64,000 nt of DNA. Source: Epiperipatus broadwayi. Its lineage: Eukaryota > Onychophora > Udeonychophora > Euonychophora > Peripatidae. The notes under the pieces were generated by a model. It saw only the letters and a list, made by a program, of their open reading frames with translations, was not told where the DNA came from and did not search any database. This document shows positions 61,226 through 64,000 of the stretch, piece after piece (position 1 is the stretch's first letter; each line of letters starts with the position of its first letter). Location of the stretch: NCBI GenBank assembly GCA_028023455.1, contig JAQFVV010006502.1, positions 124,001 to 188,000 on the forward strand. Reading direction: 5' to 3'. A program made the position numbers and the translations under genes.

Positions 61226-61309
61226 AGCATTGGTGGTCGAGAGGTCAGCGACAGCTGCTTTGCAAGCAGTTGTTCCGGGTTAGCGGGTTCGATTTCCGCT
61301 GACAGTGGT
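61226..61309 (+). other. tRNA-like sequence with TGC anticodon arm
   Basis: AGCATTG / CAGTGGT make an acceptor-like stem (6 of 7). GGTGGTCGAGAGGTCAGCG fits an A-box and D-arm. GCTGC-TTTGCAA-GCAGT is a clean 5-bp anticodon stem with a 7-base loop and TGC (Ala) in the anticodon place. GCGGG-TTCGATT-TCCGC is a good T-arm with B-box. The joints between arms are not standard. It is homologous to 18678-18768. A tRNA-derived SINE head is more likely than a working tRNA-Ala gene. Confidence 0.55.
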
Positions 61310-62276
61310 AGAATCATGATTTATAAGTCCATCTATTATTTTACATGAGCCCTTACACTTTTAATTTTTCCACTAACTTAATAGCAAATTTCAAAGCCTC
61401 TACGCTACTAAAGTAGCTAGTTTCATGAGCATTATCTTAGCTACAAATAAATAGCTTCTTTCAAATAAAAAAAAAAAAAGTTACTATTCCAATGTAACTA
61501 TATTGCAATACCAAATTAAATGACTCATTTTTTTTTTTTAAATCAGATTAGAAACGACTTTATCTACTATTTATCTATAATATTAGACGAAAACCGGCTA
61601 CGGTAAAATAATTATTTAATATTAGTTGTTTATTTCAATTGAGTTAAATTGATTATTAATAGTAATTATGAAATGACATGGATAAATTCAGTATAATATT
61701 TATTATATTTGATCATTATTAAGGAAAACAAATATTGGAAAGTTTTTTATAATAAAATATCATGGTAGATCTTTGCATTTTATTTTAAATAAAAGTCTTC
61801 TGAAAAAAATGGAATTAGACAATCTCATTCAAATATTATGTATTTATACCACTTAAATTTCAATTATTGTTGTTTTAATGATCAAATATCTATTGTTTTG
61901 CAATAAATTTACTTTTATTTCTCTCTCTGATCAAAATAAAAAAAATATAACTAATTGATTATCATTTTTTATTATTAAATTAAAATCTAATTATTAATTT
62001 TTTCAAAACATAATTTCAGTAATTGCATAAATTTTATATGTTTGTGTTTATATATATTATCTGCATATGTTTATGTCGTATTCTTACGAAAATACGCAAA
62101 TATACAGAATGTGCTAAAAATGAGATTTCATAAGTAATTTAATATGTAAATAAAATATGTAAATTGGTTACAATTTCTTTCTAAACATTTGTTTACACAT
62201 AATAACAATACCAAACTATCTATACAGAAATGCCTCCAAGTGCATCCATTAATTACGAAAGTTTGCACTTGTAGCA
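61310..62276. other. Non-coding AT-rich interval
   Basis: No gene recognised between the tRNA-like sequence and the LINE fragment. Confidence 0.55.
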
Positions 62277-63600
62277 CTACTGTATGGAGAGTTTGGTATT
62301 ATCAAACCTTTTATTTGCAGATGATGTCTTCTTGTACCCACAAAGAAGGCAAGACATAGAAGTTATACTGAGGATATCTTCAAGCATTGGTAAAGAAATG
62401 GGGATTAAATTTAGTGAAGTAAAATCAAAAGTAATAATGATTAATACTGGGAAAAGTGAAGACAAAATATTTTTATCAGGGAATATAAACTTAAGTATGG
62501 TGAATAGTTATAACTATTTGAGAATCATCTTGTATAATCAGAGAAATTGCTTGGATGAATGGAAAAAAAATTGATTAAGAAGTAAAGAAAAGAAAGGGTC
62601 TGATAAAGAAATTAACCATGTCTTTATATAATAAATATGATGTAGCTAAAATTGTATGGAAGGGAGTGACAATAGCAGGAATAACATATGGTAACAATGC
62701 ATTATGTGTCAGTAAAGGGGTATTAAATTACTTAGAAAAAGTACAAAGAGAAGTAGGGTGATATGCATTAGATGCAGATGTGTTGATGGAAAAGAAGGCA
62801 ATTCATGGAGAAATGGAATGGGCAAGTTTTTTTATGAGAGAAGCAAAAAGCAAAATGAAAATGTTCAATAGGTTGCAGCTTATGGATAATAAAAAATAGC
62901 TAAAATAGTATTTAATTGGGTTATGAATAAAGGGCAGGCAACAAGATGGGTGAGAAAGGTAGTACATTATGCAGAAGATTTGGATAAAATATTTATGTCA
63001 GTATACTTATACAAAAGGTGGAATGATTGTGTTAGGAGAATTGTTGAGTGTTATACTAGCAATGAATGGGATAAAAGAATAGATGCATTAACAAAGAACA
63101 GAGAGTTAGGGAACCAGTATGGAGAGTAGAAAAAGTTTAAATATATATAAAGAAGTAAATATTATGTGCAAGTTAATTTATAATAATAGCAAGAAAAGTA
63201 TTTTACTGTTTAAAGCTTGAACAGGATCTTTAGCAACAAGAGAATATACATAAATGGTAAAATGTGAATGATTTAGTTTGTTAAGTTGTGTAAGAAAGGT
63301 GTAGAAAATATTAAGCATCTGTTAATCGAATGTAAATGCCTGAAAGCATAAAAGGTACAAATACTGAAGTTGTGGAAGAATAAATATAAACAAAGTGATT
63401 ATAAAGAAAGTGGGTTATTGGTTTTTATGCTGGGTTTGGGAAAACGTAAGGGGGATTTAGATATAAAGGCCATGAAATTGACAAAGATTAGGTTGCAGAA
63501 ATGGGATGGATCAGGATAGAGAAAAATGTGGAAAAAAAACTTAGGACAGGGAGTGGAAAGATTAGGTAAAGTGGGTAAAAGGTTTGTTTGGGCATAGTAA
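62277..63600 (+). mobile_element. 5'-truncated LINE: RT motif C to ORF2 end
   Basis: Coding starts abruptly with LVLSNLLFADDVFLY (RT motif C, FADD intact), then KEMGIKFSEVKSKVIMIN, the VNSYNYL block, YDVAKIVWKGVTIAGITYGN, LEKVQREVG, GEMEWASFFMREAKSKM and, after a stop near 62899 and a frameshift, RWVRKVVHYAEDLDKIF. Further on, VRKV(..)IKHLLIECKCL marks the C-terminal Cys/His domain near 63285-63350. Stops at 62574, 62760, 62899 and beyond kill it. The GEM.W.SF and YG..V blocks are typical of an animal LINE group other than L1/Tx1. The truncated 5' end abuts CTACTGTATGGAGAGTTTG, also found at 46.7 and 50.25 kb. Confidence 0.75.
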
Positions 63601-64000
63601 CTGAAAAATTCCTGACTCTATAAGAAAAATTACAGTGTATCACATCACATAATCTTATTAATAGCATGTGTAAGCATATGAAATAATGATCATATGATGT
63701 TTTGATATTTTTTAAAATTCAACTGACACTTTATATTTGGATAATAGATGCATTTGATGAAGTCAATGAAAAATGTTGACTTTGTGCAAGTTGTTTTTGA
63801 ATGTATTCAGACATTTTCAAAACATCCACATTGTTTAAACCTTTTGATCATTACTATACTATTAATCACGAATGCTTTTCATTTGCTTGAAATGATCAAG
63901 CAGTTTTACTAACAGTTCAATAATTAACTATGGCTACAATGGTCTTTTTGTCATTAAACATTTCTGCAGTTGATTGATTTGAGATGCTGTTAATAATCTA
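63601..64000. other. LINE 3' UTR or flanking DNA
   Basis: No tail or boundary can be fixed. Non-coding to the window end. Confidence 0.4.

Overview
The window is very AT-rich (by eye about three-quarters A+T), full of (AT)n, (ATT)n and homopolymer tracts, and has no intact host protein-coding gene that I can recognise. Everything identifiable is eukaryotic and metazoan in character: LINE retrotransposons with APE-type endonuclease and zinc-knuckle ORFs, Penelope-like elements (PLEs) with GIY-YIG domains, a non-autonomous hAT transposon, tRNA-like SINE pieces and a processed pseudogene of PCNA. An invertebrate animal with a large, repeat-rich genome fits. I cannot name the species.

Layout. 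1-5661: one nearly full-length L1/Tx1-like LINE inside an (ATT)n microsatellite, with its 5' half inverted relative to its 3' half as twin priming produces. 5.7-28.9 kb: intergenic DNA with foldback elements (11.4, 12.7 and 24.8 kb), a tRNA-like SINE head (18.7 kb), a GIY-YIG remnant (20.3 kb), a transposase-like remnant (27 kb) and several copies of a SINE-like repeat, family A (7.2, 11.6, 18.2 and 21.8-22.7 kb). 28.97-31.9 kb: a PLE arranged as an almost perfect 2.9-kb palindrome. 32-36.4 kb: a possible spliced Cys-rich ORF and the second copy of a 1-kb repeat also found at 8.75-9.72 kb. 36.6-39.3 kb: a foldback, a triplicated 124-bp unit and a palindrome of hammerhead-like units. 42.4-47 kb: a second GIY-YIG remnant, a decayed LINE, an inverted pair of family A and a foldback. 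47.7-48.4 kb: PCNA retropseudogene. 48.9-50.1 kb: hAT element with perfect 8-bp target duplication. 51.0-52.3 kb: second head-to-head PLE. 53.5-55.2 kb: nested inverted repeats. 62.3-63.6 kb: 3' half of another LINE.

The most interesting theme is self-cleaving RNA. Family A carries what reads as a type I hammerhead ribozyme (CTGATGA and GAAA boxes, pairing stem II, stem I of CCAA/TTGG plus an outer helix, very short stem III, ATA cleavage triplet). Two unrelated repeats (39.1 kb and 46.7 kb) show hammerhead-like cores, and the PLE 3' ends may carry a decayed one. Hammerheads are known in PLEs and in small PLE-associated or SINE-like retroelements (schistosome Sm-alpha, metazoan retrozymes), so PLEs may have mobilised the small elements. 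A second theme is the abundance of head-to-head inverted pairs. All functional statements here are inferred from sequence alone.
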